Assembly (NCBI GenBank): GCA_937991535.1
Contig: CALKHN010000087.1
Coordinates: 1-8,915 of the forward strand
Direction of reading: 5' to 3'
Origin: an uncultured Sphingobacteriales bacterium
GTDB lineage: Bacteria; Bacteroidota; Bacteroidia; Chitinophagales; Chitinophagaceae
DNA length: 8,915 nucleotides
The stretch's first letter is position 1, and each line of letters starts with the position of its first letter. The position numbers and the translations under genes were made by a program. The notes under the pieces are model-generated. The model worked only from the letters and a program-made list of their open reading frames with translations, had not been told where the DNA came from and searched no databases. This document shows positions 1 to 7,129 of the stretch, one piece after another.

Positions 1-93
1 ACCGCAACCAGCCGTTTGAAAAAAGAATTATTCTATTTTTACCGGACAGCAATGTTTTGAAAACTCAAAATATACAGTAAGGGAATGTTTGCA

Positions 94-591
94 TTAAAGA
101 TATGGCATCAGATCTTCCCATTTGGGGGCGCCTTCAAAAGTTTTAAGCAGTTTGTATTTTTTATCGTAGATGGCCAAAAAAGGCAGGTAATGTATTTTGA
201 AATAGTTTCCGAAGAAGAACTTAGTATCACGACCAACGGTAATGTTTTTAAATTCCTGCAGTCCGAAATCTTTATAAAACTGCAGCATTTTATCAAATGG
301 CAAAGTAGTTATCATTACAACCTGGGCATTGCCCAATTGTTTAATGTTCTTTTTTATCAATTCGGTTTCATGTTTGCAATGCTCACAATCCGGGCTAAAC
401 AACATGATGATTGTTTTCTTTTTTTTGGGCAGATCATTTTTGGTATACCAGGTGGTACTGTCGGTGAGCAAAATCGAAAACTGAGGTAAAGGATATTGAG
501 TATATAAAGGTTTCGTTTTTGATGTATCATTTTGCGCAACGCTCAGTTTGCCGCAAAGGCATAGCAGAACCAGGAATGACCAGTATCGCAT
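94..591 (-). CDS. Secreted thioredoxin-fold protein with CEHC active site
   Basis: Predicted periplasmic thiol-disulfide protein of the TlpA/AhpC-TSA-like thioredoxin superfamily. From the ATG at 591 it has 165 residues. A hydrophobic signal peptide ends near SVAQ (about residue 20). A beta-strand and turn of the form IIMLFSPDCEHCKHE carries the CxxC pair at residues 69 and 72. The YLPF stretch at about residues 135-138 supplies the expected cis-proline opposite the active site. Residues 140-165 form the closing strand and helix. The frame also opens three codons upstream at a TTG (600), but I prefer the ATG. The length suits a single thioredoxin domain. It is divergent from the DUF1573 operon across about 160 bases. 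The CxxC and cis-Pro are seen; the oxidoreductase role is family knowledge, and the partner proteins are unknown. A weak -7-like TACATTTC lies upstream on this strand (622-629). Confidence 0.88.
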   Translation of the reverse strand: MRYWSFLVLLCLCGKLSVAQNDTSKTKPLYTQYPLPQFSILLTDSTTWYTKNDLPKKKKTIIMLFSPDCEHCKHETELIKKNIKQLGNAQVVMITTLPFDKMLQFYKDFGLQEFKNITVGRDTKFFFGNYFKIHYLPFLAIYDKKYKLLKTFEGAPKWEDLMPYL

Positions 592-707
592 TTTAATCAA
601 TTTTCATTAAAAATAGCAACGGAAATGTAAACCGCAAGTTAAGGGAGAAAGCTTGTTAAAAAAATGCCAGTTTAAACCGCATTTTAACGTTCCTGGCCAA
701 CAATATG

Positions 708-715
708 TAGATTTG
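708..715 (+). promoter_or_regulatory. Candidate Bacteroidota -7 promoter element for the DUF1573 operon
   Basis: TAGATTTG matches the Bacteroidota sigma-A -7 consensus TAnnTTTG at every fixed position. It lies 37 bases before the DUF1573 start codon at 753, giving a plausible leader of about 30 bases. No clear TTTG -33 box is visible at the usual 19-base spacing, so the call rests mainly on the -7 match and its location. Confidence 0.45.
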
Positions 716-752
716 CATTAACGTTGTAGCAGCGCACGCAAACAAAATTACA

Positions 753-1202
753 ATGCAAAAGCTTTACACACTTTTAGTTATACTGGGTTTGGCATCTTTT
801 GTGCAGGCACAGAACAGCACCGGCCAGGCAAAAGCCGGGGATGTGTTGTTGGTAAAGGAAACGCGGTATGATTTTGGAAAAATTCCACAGGGAAAACCGG
901 TAACGCATATCTTTGAGGTGGTGAACACCGGAAAGGAGCCTCTTCAAATTGAAAATGTTCAGGCATCCTGCGGTTGCACTACTCCTGAATGGAGCCACGA
1001 CCCCATAGCTCCGGGAGCGTCAAAGAAAATTACGGTAGGATATAATGCCGCCGCTAAAGGGGAATTTGAAAAAGTGATTACTGTTTTTTACAATTCAGGA
1101 AAAACAAAATTATTGTATATTAAAGGAGAAGTTTGGCAAACGCCTGCCGACCCCGCTCCTGCTAACGCAAGTGTTCAGTTATTAAAAAATATAAACCATT
1201 AA
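753..1202 (+). CDS. DUF1573 domain secreted protein, first of a tandem pair
   Basis: A 149-residue exported protein of the DUF1573 family, a small immunoglobulin-like (ASH/MSP-like) beta-sandwich common in Bacteroidota and of unknown biochemical role. A signal peptide ends near VQAQ (residues 17-20). The domain runs from about residue 35 to 126. It contains the family hallmarks: YDFGKIPQGKPV at 39-50, an F-x-V-x-NTG strand, and the signature ASCGCTTP at 71-78, whose two cysteines are two apart. The tail (about 127-149) is rich in Pro and Ala and looks disordered. The ATG is preceded by an A-rich leader rather than a Shine-Dalgarno site, as is usual in this phylum. The next gene begins two bases after the stop, so the two are almost certainly cotranscribed. 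Family assignment is firm; function is not known. Confidence 0.92.
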   Translation: MQKLYTLLVILGLASFVQAQNSTGQAKAGDVLLVKETRYDFGKIPQGKPVTHIFEVVNTGKEPLQIENVQASCGCTTPEWSHDPIAPGASKKITVGYNAAAKGEFEKVITVFYNSGKTKLLYIKGEVWQTPADPAPANASVQLLKNINH

Positions 1203-1204
1203 AT

Positions 1205-1651
1205 ATGAAGAAACTGTTATTTACCATGGCAGCATTTGCCATTACTTCCTGGGCTGTAGCCCAGAAAACCGAAGGCAAACAAAAAGCGGAAGACCTGATT
1301 AGCTTTAAAGAAAAGAAACACGACTTTGGAAAGATCAAACAGGGCGTTCCGGTTACATACGACTTTGCTTTTCAAAACACCAGCGATAAGCCTGTAGTGA
1401 TCGAAAATGCCTGGGCTTCCTGTGGCTGTACTACCCCAACCAGGCCCGAACAACCGGTTGCTAAAGGAAAAAGCAATATTATCAAAGCAGGATTCAATGC
1501 CGCGGCTGCAGGTGAATTTGATAAAACGGTATATGTAAAGGTGCAGGGCATAGACATTCCCCTTGAATTAAGGATCACAGGAAATGTGCTGAATGCCGAA
1601 GCATACGCCAAATACGAGTTGGAAAAGAAAAAAAACAAAGGCAGTAAGTAA
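1205..1651 (+). CDS. DUF1573 domain secreted protein, second of a tandem pair
   Basis: A 148-residue paralogue of the preceding gene. A signal peptide ends at about AVAQ (residues 17-20). HDFGKIKQGVPV lies at 39-50 and ASCGCTTP at 71-78, in exactly the same residue register as the upstream copy. By eye slightly over half of the residues from 38 to 108 are identical, which points to an old local duplication. The copies diverge after about residue 108. This one ends in a Lys-rich tail (EKKKNKGSK) in place of the Pro/Ala tail of its neighbour. The start is two bases after the upstream stop and has no Shine-Dalgarno site, suggesting coupled translation. A strong terminator follows 24 bases after the stop, closing a two-gene operon. 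The role in the envelope is unknown. Confidence 0.92.
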   Translation: MKKLLFTMAAFAITSWAVAQKTEGKQKAEDLISFKEKKHDFGKIKQGVPVTYDFAFQNTSDKPVVIENAWASCGCTTPTRPEQPVAKGKSNIIKAGFNAAAAGEFDKTVYVKVQGIDIPLELRITGNVLNAEAYAKYELEKKKNKGSK

Positions 1652-1675
1652 CAGGCTGCTTCATTGATATTTTTT

Positions 1676-1703
1676 CCCCGTTGCATTTGCAGCGGGGATT
1701 TTT
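1676..1703 (+). terminator. Intrinsic terminator of the DUF1573 operon
   Basis: A 9-bp GC-rich stem (CCCCGTTGC paired with GCAGCGGGG, one T-G pair) closes a 4-base ATTT loop and is followed by ATTTTTA. It sits just after the second DUF1573 stop. The stem is preceded by a T-run on the same strand. Confidence 0.85.
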
Positions 1704-1772
1704 ATTGCCATACCGCGTATAAAAACATCTGATTAACAATGCAGCAATAAACATTGGGCGCCAACCGCCAGT

Positions 1773-1790
1773 CGGTATACATGTAAACCG
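1773..1790 (+). promoter_or_regulatory. 18-bp near-perfect palindrome upstream of the PepSY-like gene
   Basis: CGGTATACATGTAAACCG reads almost identically on both strands: eight of the nine base pairs match, and the exception is an A-A opposition. It ends 28 bases before the start codon at 1819, a typical place for an operator. No regulator gene is nearby, and I do not recognise the site. A regulatory role is inference from symmetry and position. Confidence 0.35.
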
Positions 1791-1818
1791 AATTTAATAA
1801 TCTTTAAAAACTACAGTT

Positions 1819-2307
1819 ATGAAAAAGATAGGATTAACCATACTGATGGCTGCACTGATTTGCACAGTTTCATTTGCCGGTGGCACCCACAGAGCAGGCA
1901 AACAAAAAGCGACTTTTATGGCAAAACAGGATTTTCAATCGGATTTCCCTAATATCAAAACTGTACATTGGACCAGGGATCAGCAATACAGCGAAGCCAT
2001 TTTTACAAAGGATGGTGTGCTTATGCACGCTTTTTACGACTGGGATGGCCAACTCGCGGGCACTACTCATGATGTTACATATGCCGATTTACCTGAATCT
2101 GCACGTAAAACAATTGCAAAACACTATGCAGATTATACTGTTGAAAGAACAATTGTTTACAACGACCGGGAAGAAAACCTGAATGACTTATTCCCTCTGA
2201 TACCTTACGAAAGTAATATCAATTATTTTGTATCATTGAAAAAGAATGACCAGTCCGGGTCGCTTATACTTCAGGTAACGCCGGACGGAGACGTATCTTT
2301 TTTTTGA
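1819..2307 (+). CDS. PepSY-like (DUF2874-type) periplasmic protein
   Basis: A 162-residue exported protein resembling the Bacteroidota PepSY-like / 'beta-lactamase-inhibitor-like' family. A signal peptide ends near SFAGG (about residue 21). One PepSY-like unit spans about 36-108, with the typical order: FQSDFPNIKTVHW (39-51), a Y-x-EAIF strand, KDG turn, AFYDWDGQLAGTT (71-83), then YADLPESARKTIAKHYADY (88-106). A second, weaker half follows (about 109-162) and ends in a strand-turn-strand with VTPDGDVSFF. This is the usual pattern in which a secreted protein with a D-F-P-x(5)-W motif is paired with a dG-containing hairpin. No catalytic residues are expected. It stands alone, with an upstream palindrome and a terminator downstream. 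The molecular role is unknown. Confidence 0.82.
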   Translation: MKKIGLTILMAALICTVSFAGGTHRAGKQKATFMAKQDFQSDFPNIKTVHWTRDQQYSEAIFTKDGVLMHAFYDWDGQLAGTTHDVTYADLPESARKTIAKHYADYTVERTIVYNDREENLNDLFPLIPYESNINYFVSLKKNDQSGSLILQVTPDGDVSFF

Positions 2308-2357
2308 AATGATGAAATAAGATGCTCTTTATGAACTGGCATATAAAACAGCATTCG

Positions 2358-2388
2358 AAACCAGGTCAGTGAAATGTCCTGGTTTTTT
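2358..2388 (+). terminator. Intrinsic terminator after the PepSY-like gene
   Basis: AAACCAGG pairs with CCTGGTTT (8 bp) around a 12-base loop, and the right arm runs into a T-stretch. It lies about 50 bases after the PepSY-like stop, in the gap between convergent genes. On the other strand the hairpin is followed only by a short TTT, so it would end the MFS transcript poorly. Confidence 0.7.
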
Positions 2389-2429
2389 CATTTTGATGGA
2401 TTGTAAAAACAATGCCCCTGTTTTTTTAC

Positions 2430-3587
2430 TCAGTCTTCAATCTTCGAAAATCCGGCCAATAATGTAACGCCCAATCCCAAAAAAGCTATGAGGGCAAATG
2501 ACCATCTCAAACCAAATGCCCCGGCTATCAATCCAATAGCCGGCGGACCAAACAAAAATCCCAGGTAGCCGATGGTGGAAACGGCGGCAAGTGCAACGCC
2601 AGCAGCTACTTTACCCGATTTCCCGGCTGTACTGTATACCAGGGGAACAACAGAAGATACACCCAGGCCTGTTATCAAAAAACCGATGGTAGCAGGCACT
2701 ATATACGGTAATGCAACGGCAAGCATCAACCCGGCCGCAATCAGCAGCCCGCTCATTCTTATCATATTTCTCTTACCGATTTTAACAGACATCCAGTCGC
2801 CGGTAAACCTGCCGCCCGCCATGGTAGTCATAAATGCCACATAACCCAGCGTTGTAAGCGATTTAGGAACCTGAACCTCCTTAACAAAGTAAATGCCGCT
2901 CCAGTCGAACATCGTGCCTTCGCATACCATGCAGCAAAAAGCGATCAGCCCTAATTTCAACAACGCACTGTCGGGTTTTGCAAAAACCGGCGTCTTGCTG
3001 TCTGAATGAATATCTTTTACCAGTAAATATTTATAAGCCACTGTAACCAGGCAGCATACCAGTATGGTAATGATGCAAAAATGCAAAAAGGGAGAAACAA
3101 TTAAGGAAAGCATGAGCGTGCCGATGGCGGCGCCACTAAAGCCAGCTACACTCCATACTCCGTGAAAAGAGGCCATGACAGATCTGCCATATAACGCTTC
3201 TACACCTATACCCTGGGTATTCATGGAAATATTGAGCAAATTTCCGGCAAAGCCGAAAAGAAACAGGATAATCACCAATTGCCACACCAGTGCAACAATT
3301 CCTAAAAAAGGCAGCAGCACGGCATACAGTAAAGCGGCAATAATCGCTGTATGCCTGCTTCCGTAACGCGCCACCACAAAGCCCGATACCGGCAGGCTAA
3401 CCATTAGGCCCACTGGTAGTGAAACCAGCACCATTCCCAACCCCGCCTCATTTAAGTGTAATTTTTGCTGAATATCCGGTATGCGTGAAGCCCAGCTTGC
3501 AAAACAAAAACCGGCGGAAAAAAAGAAAACACTAACGGCAATTCGGGCAGCCCTTGCCGGCGATTGTATGGCCATGGATGACAGCAT
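2430..3587 (-). CDS. YbjJ-like MFS transporter
   Basis: An inner-membrane major facilitator superfamily protein of 385 residues, the usual length for a 12-helix carrier. Hydrophobic segments are spread evenly from about residue 15 to 380, with a more polar stretch near 190-210 that separates the two six-helix halves. Features recalling the E. coli YbjJ family are FASWASRIPDIQ (29-40) in the first helix and loop, MNTQG (122-126), FHGVWS (141-146) and EGTMFDWSGIYF (223-234). A basic MFS loop, GRFTGDW followed by KIGKRNMIR (259-277), lies between helices 8 and 9. The transported substrate cannot be inferred. An in-frame ATG at residue 5 (3573-3575) is an alternative start. The gene is convergent with the PepSY-like gene and divergent from the PorV-like operon; nothing suggests shared function. 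Confidence 0.88.
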   Translation of the reverse strand: MLSSMAIQSPARAARIAVSVFFFSAGFCFASWASRIPDIQQKLHLNEAGLGMVLVSLPVGLMVSLPVSGFVVARYGSRHTAIIAALLYAVLLPFLGIVALVWQLVIILFLFGFAGNLLNISMNTQGIGVEALYGRSVMASFHGVWSVAGFSGAAIGTLMLSLIVSPFLHFCIITILVCCLVTVAYKYLLVKDIHSDSKTPVFAKPDSALLKLGLIAFCCMVCEGTMFDWSGIYFVKEVQVPKSLTTLGYVAFMTTMAGGRFTGDWMSVKIGKRNMIRMSGLLIAAGLMLAVALPYIVPATIGFLITGLGVSSVVPLVYSTAGKSGKVAAGVALAAVSTIGYLGFLFGPPAIGLIAGAFGLRWSFALIAFLGLGVTLLAGFSKIED

Positions 3588-3687
3588 AATGATACAACTA
3601 AGTTAGGTGAAAGCAAAAATCAAACGATTTATTGATCATTAATTTTATTGTAAGCCGGTGTAGAATTCAGTTCATATGTAATACCCA

Positions 3688-3717
3688 TTTGAATATTTTC
3701 ACAGCTCAATATTTTTA
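3688..3717 (+). promoter_or_regulatory. Candidate Bacteroidota promoter of the PorV-like/HhH operon
   Basis: TTTG at 3688-3691 (-33 box) is followed 18 bases later by TATTTTTA at 3710-3717, which matches TAnnTTTG except at the last base. This spacing is close to the Bacteroidota sigma-A optimum. It would start transcription around 3722-3725, about 20 bases before the ATG at 3745. The region is very AT-rich, which raises the chance of a coincidental match. Confidence 0.4.
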
Positions 3718-3744
3718 TTTATCTTAACGGTCAAACACCGGATA

Positions 3745-4575
3745 ATGAAAAGCGCTAACCTGCTTGCTGCGGCATTGCTTTGCCTAAGCTCTAATAGCTT
3801 CACTCAAACCACACACACGCCCTTAGCATCTTACCATCCATTCTCAGGCGCTTACAGTAAAAACTTTACGGATGCTTTTTCCCTTTCTTCCAATATTGCA
3901 GCACTATCGGCGCTAAACAGCTTTAGTGCCGGTATATATGGCGAAAGAAGGTTTATGCTGGAAGAAACCAGTCTGTACTCCGCTGCTATCGCCATGCCCG
4001 CATCCGTTGGCAATTTCGCCCTGCAGGCCGATTATTTCGGTTATAATGCATACAATGAATCACAGGTTGGTATTGCCTATGGCATACCACTGAGCAACAA
4101 GGCCGGAATGGGGGCCAAATTCAATTATTATAGTCTCCGCATTCCCTCGTACATGAACGCTTCCTCGATCAATTTTGAATTAGGAGCAATCATACATATC
4201 AGCGACCAGTTGCATACCGGTGTATCCATATACAATCCCCTAAGCAGCCCGCTGGGAAAAAACACCGGTGAAAAAATCGCTTCCGTATATAAAGCCGGCT
4301 TAGGGTATGAAATGTCCGCGTCCTTTTTTACACAATTAGAAGTAATAAAAGAAAAAGACAAAGATGTAAATGTGCATGCAGGATTGCAATACCGGCCAAT
4401 AAAACAATTGTTTGCCCGTGCAGGTATATTTACAGGCACTTCCACCTGCTATTTTGGGATAGGTTATTTGTACCGGCAACTGCGTATGGACTTCTCCGTT
4501 GGCTTCCATCAGCAATTGGGCTTATCCCCGGGCCTGTTATTGTTGTACCAGCTTAACAAAAACGCAAAGGAATGA
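3745..4575 (+). CDS. PorV/PorQ-like outer-membrane beta-barrel protein
   Basis: A 276-residue exported protein. The signal peptide ends near NSFTQ (about residue 21). The mature part is a run of amphipathic beta-strands with aromatic girdles, of the PorV/PorQ (FadL-like) outer-membrane type. Supporting stretches are DAFSLSSNIAALSALNSF (43-60) followed by AGIYGERRFMLEE, NYYSLRIPSY, QLHTGVSIYNPL and a final strand ending SPGLLLLYQL. The DAFS-x-NIAAL opening is typical of PorV-like proteins. It ends in the charged tail NKNAKE rather than a terminal aromatic. Its TGA overlaps the next start as ATGA, so the pair is translationally coupled. True PorV/PorQ serve type IX secretion. No other secretion gene is here, so I do not claim that role. 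I recall this kind of protein beside HhH-barrel proteins in other Bacteroidota genomes. Confidence 0.75.
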   Translation: MKSANLLAAALLCLSSNSFTQTTHTPLASYHPFSGAYSKNFTDAFSLSSNIAALSALNSFSAGIYGERRFMLEETSLYSAAIAMPASVGNFALQADYFGYNAYNESQVGIAYGIPLSNKAGMGAKFNYYSLRIPSYMNASSINFELGAIIHISDQLHTGVSIYNPLSSPLGKNTGEKIASVYKAGLGYEMSASFFTQLEVIKEKDKDVNVHAGLQYRPIKQLFARAGIFTGTSTCYFGIGYLYRQLRMDFSVGFHQQLGLSPGLLLLYQLNKNAKE

Positions 4576-6611
4576 ACCGGTATACTGCTATACTATGTTT
4601 GTTTTTTCCTTTGTGCATACAGGCACAGGAACAAGCTTCGCCGGAAACAGAACAGCAACTGGAAAATATAACCGAAGGACTTGAAGATGCTGAAACCACG
4701 GACGATGGCTGGTGGCAACACCTCGAATACCGGAAAAAAGACCCGCTCAATCTTAATACCGCTGCGGCATCAGATCTTACAGAACTGCAATTGCTATCCG
4801 CTTTGCAGGTGCACCATTTCATGGATTACAGAAATGTACTGGGCAGACTGATCAGCATTTATGAATTGCAATCGGTACCCGGATGGGATATACCGCTCAT
4901 TAAAAAGCTGCTGCCTTATATTACTGTTACTGAGCCTGTTTTTACAAAAGAGAAGCTATTGAAACGGATTAACAACGGAAACCACTTCCTAATAATGCGG
5001 TATTCACGTGTTATGGAAAAAGCAAAAGGATACCTTGTAAAAGACAGTTCACACAGCGCTTATTCAGGCGATCCAATGCGGCTGATGTTTCGCTACAAAT
5101 ACCAGTACAAGAATCTTTTGCAATACGGCTTAACCATTTCAAAAGACGCCGGAGAACCTTTATTTAAAAAGGCGACTGGTTTTGACTTTTATTCCTTTCA
5201 TTTTTTAGCAAGAAATATAGGTGTGGTTAAGGCTTTGGCATTGGGCGATTATACGATCAATATGGGACAGGGACTTATTCACTGGCAGGGGTTGGCTTTT
5301 GGAAAAGGCGCTGCTGTAATGAACATAAAGAAACAAGCCCCGGCCTTACGACCTTACAACGCATCAGGCGCTTTTTATTTTCACCGGGGCGCTGCTGTTA
5401 CGGTTGAAAAAAACAAGTGGCAGGGAACCGCTTTTCTTTCGCTGAGAAAATCAGATGCTAAAATAAATCCGGATCCGGTAAACGGGGAAGATTTTATATC
5501 ATCCATCCATACCTCAGGGTACCATCGCACACAAAGCGAAAGAACAGACCGGCAAAGCCTTCATCAATTGGCCTATGGAGCAAGCCTCGTGCACAGGCAG
5601 CGCCATTGGTATGCAGGCTTAAACATGCTGCAATATCATTTCAACAAAAGGATTCAAAAAGAAGATGATCCATATAACTTATACGCGTTAAAAGGAAAGG
5701 ATAATGGCAATTACAGCATAGACTACGGCTTTACGCTAAGAAACATGCATGCTTTCGGGGAATTCGCTGCAGACAACCGATTTAATAAAGCGGCGATAAA
5801 TGGTATATTGATCAGTGTTCATCCCAAAGCGGATCTTTCCCTGCTCCACCGCAGCATTTCAAAATCCTACCAGGCCTTTTATGGCAACGCGTTTACGGTT
5901 AACACTACGGTTTCCAATGAACAGGGATTGTTCGCCGGACTTTCTTTAAGGCCTGCCCCTGCATGGAATATTAATTTGTATGCCGATGTGTATCGCTTTC
6001 CCTGGTTGAAATACCGTACAGACGCGCCGTCTTATGGCAGGGATTACTTCGTTCAGCTTAGCTGCAAGCCTTCCAAACAAACGGAAATGTATACGCGTTA
6101 CAGGAGCCGCCGGAAAGCGATCAATCAAAAAACGGAAACCAATGCCATGAATGAAGTGATCACCTTTTTTAACCGGTCGTGGCGTACGCAGATCAATCAC
6201 CAGGTAAACAAAACATTTTCCATAAGACAGCGGTTTGAATTATTGTGGTACACACCGGAGCAGGAAAATCCAGAAAAAGGTTTCCTGGCTTTTTTTGATG
6301 TTTTTTACAAACCGCCGCGAAGCAGTGTCAGCCTTAATATGCGCCTGCAATTTTTTGAAAGCGATAGCTATAACTCCAGGTTATACGCCTATGAAAATGA
6401 CGTGCTGTATTATTATGCCGTTCCTGTGTTTTATGATAAGGGATCAAGATATTACATCAACACCAGGTATAAGCTAAACAAATACATGAGTGTGTGGCTT
6501 AAATGGGGGCAGTTGATTTACAGTAATAAAAGCTCCATTGGCAGTGGGTTGGATGAAATTAATGGGAACAAAAAATCGGAGATAAGAATGTTGTTATCAG
6601 CAACATTTTAA
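4572..6611 (+). CDS. ComEA-type helix-hairpin-helix protein with C-terminal outer-membrane barrel
   Basis: A 679-residue exported protein. The signal peptide ends near IQAQ (about residue 19). An acidic linker (20-47) is followed by two helix-hairpin-helix units. The first starts DPLNLNTAAASDLTELQLL (57-75) and runs through FMDYR and LG. The second is SIYELQSVPGWDIPLIKKL (95-113) followed by LPYI. The N-L-N-x-A and VPG hairpin are hallmarks of ComEA/ComEA-like domains, which bind DNA without sequence specificity in competent bacteria. From about 135 to the end the protein is rich in Tyr, Trp and alternating strands, and it ends RMLLSATF with a C-terminal Phe, the usual outer-membrane barrel signal. 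The start overlaps the PorV-like stop (ATGA), with AAAGGA immediately upstream. Whether the HhH domain here binds DNA is unproven. Confidence 0.85.
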   Translation: MNRYTAILCLFFPLCIQAQEQASPETEQQLENITEGLEDAETTDDGWWQHLEYRKKDPLNLNTAAASDLTELQLLSALQVHHFMDYRNVLGRLISIYELQSVPGWDIPLIKKLLPYITVTEPVFTKEKLLKRINNGNHFLIMRYSRVMEKAKGYLVKDSSHSAYSGDPMRLMFRYKYQYKNLLQYGLTISKDAGEPLFKKATGFDFYSFHFLARNIGVVKALALGDYTINMGQGLIHWQGLAFGKGAAVMNIKKQAPALRPYNASGAFYFHRGAAVTVEKNKWQGTAFLSLRKSDAKINPDPVNGEDFISSIHTSGYHRTQSERTDRQSLHQLAYGASLVHRQRHWYAGLNMLQYHFNKRIQKEDDPYNLYALKGKDNGNYSIDYGFTLRNMHAFGEFAADNRFNKAAINGILISVHPKADLSLLHRSISKSYQAFYGNAFTVNTTVSNEQGLFAGLSLRPAPAWNINLYADVYRFPWLKYRTDAPSYGRDYFVQLSCKPSKQTEMYTRYRSRRKAINQKTETNAMNEVITFFNRSWRTQINHQVNKTFSIRQRFELLWYTPEQENPEKGFLAFFDVFYKPPRSSVSLNMRLQFFESDSYNSRLYAYENDVLYYYAVPVFYDKGSRYYINTRYKLNKYMSVWLKWGQLIYSNKSSIGSGLDEINGNKKSEIRMLLSATF

Positions 6612-6637
6612 TTTCCGCGCCGAGTGAGTGGTGTTGT

Positions 6638-6759
6638 CACCAGCGGGAATTATTATTCCTCTATTTTGTGCTAAACCCAAACCTGAATGCAGAATCAGTG
6701 GAAAGGCTTGGTTTTTGTTTTTTGTGATTTGGTTCTTCTGCTATCGCCCCTGCCTGGTG
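6638..6759. repeat. 122-bp module with CACCAG...CTGGTG ends, flanked by TTGT
   Basis: This piece begins CACCAGCGGG, the same left end as at 7782 and 8546. It ends GCCTGGTG, the same right end as at 7777 and 8541. The six terminal bases are perfect inverted repeats. TTGT lies immediately on both sides (6634-6637 and 6760-6763), as a 4-bp target duplication would. There is no coding content. It could be an internally deleted relative of the 760-bp module at 7782-8541. Module status is inference. Confidence 0.45.
6677..6723 (+). terminator. Possible terminator of the PorV-like/HhH operon
   Basis: CCAAACCT (6677-6684) can pair with AGGCTTGG (6704-6711) at seven of eight positions around a 19-base loop, followed by TTTTTGTTTTTTT. 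It lies 65 bases after the stop. The right arm is exactly where a 63-bp repeat starts, and the second copy of that repeat lacks the left arm, so the pairing may be accidental. Confidence 0.35.
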
Positions 6760-6766
6760 TTGTCAC
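6704..6766. repeat. 63-bp direct repeat, copy 1
   Basis: Identical over all 63 bases to 7722-7784 (offset 1018). It starts AGGCTTGG, includes a T-rich stretch and ends CTGGTGTTGTCAC. After CAC the two copies diverge: here element A (AATGGCC) follows, at the second copy CAGCGGGATAAAA follows. The divergence point is at the small palindrome, so this is a boundary between modules. Confidence 0.85.
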
Positions 6767-7125
6767 AATGGCCGTCAACTTAAGGTGTTTTAGAGGATGG
6801 AACTGCAACCTCACCCTTTCTTGAGGAGCGAAGTGCTAAATACAGCATGCTGCCAGGTATTTCTTTGTTACTTTTTACGGAAAAAGTAACCAAAAGCCCC
6901 GCCCGAACGACGTTCAGTCGGGCAGGCGTCCGAAAACCCCGCCTGAACGGACGGGCAGGGAATACGGCCCGTTTTCGGATGGGAGCCCTGATATAGCTTT
7001 TGCACTACTGTAACCTCAACTTCATTTCGCTGCTGCTTTCTCCTTTCTGACAATCGCCTTGATACCTACCGGTCTCACGTACCTTCACCAAGGGCTCTTT
7101 TTTATTTAAGTTGACGGCTATGGTG
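6764..7125. mobile_element. MITE-like element A, complete copy, 20-bp terminal inverted repeats
   Basis: A 362-bp non-coding element. Its left end CACAATGGCCGTCAACTTAA (6764-6783) and the complement of its right end (7106-7125) match at 18 of 20 positions. The interior is strongly self-complementary: a 10-bp stem GTTACTTTTT/AAAAAGTAAC with ACGG loop (6867-6890), and 9-bp arms TCCGAAAAC/GTTTTCGGA (6929-6937 and 6971-6979). There is no transposase, so movement would need one in trans. The left 315 bases recur at 7317-7631. The flanking four bases are TTGT on the left and TCCG on the right, which do not match, so a target duplication is not shown for this copy. Confidence 0.6.
6867..6890. repeat. 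10-bp perfect hairpin inside element A (also at 7420-7443)
   Basis: GTTACTTTTT pairs perfectly with AAAAAGTAAC around ACGG. On either strand it is followed by no proper T-tract, so it is not a convincing terminator. It is preserved exactly in the second copy of the element. Confidence 0.7.
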
Positions 7126-7129
7126 TCCG

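Noticed and set aside
33..80. AT-rich inverted repeat downstream of the thioredoxin-fold gene as its terminator
   Set aside because: Only about six A/T pairs (TTTTGA with TCAAAA) and no following T-tract on the minus strand, so it is too weak to call.
85..489. Plus-strand open frame of 134 codons
   Set aside because: It lies antisense to the thioredoxin-fold gene, whose CxxC, signal peptide and cis-Pro are convincing. The plus-strand product has no recognisable features.
3745..4575. Annotating this gene as porV of a type IX secretion system
   Set aside because: Only general PorV/PorQ-like barrel features are visible and no other type IX component is nearby, so a specific symbol would be over-interpretation.
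6868..7053. Minus-strand 61-codon open frame inside element A, with an identical copy at 7421-7606
   Set aside because: It starts at TTG without a ribosome site and is built from the hairpin arms of a structured repeat. Identity of the copies follows from the DNA repeat, not from protein constraint.
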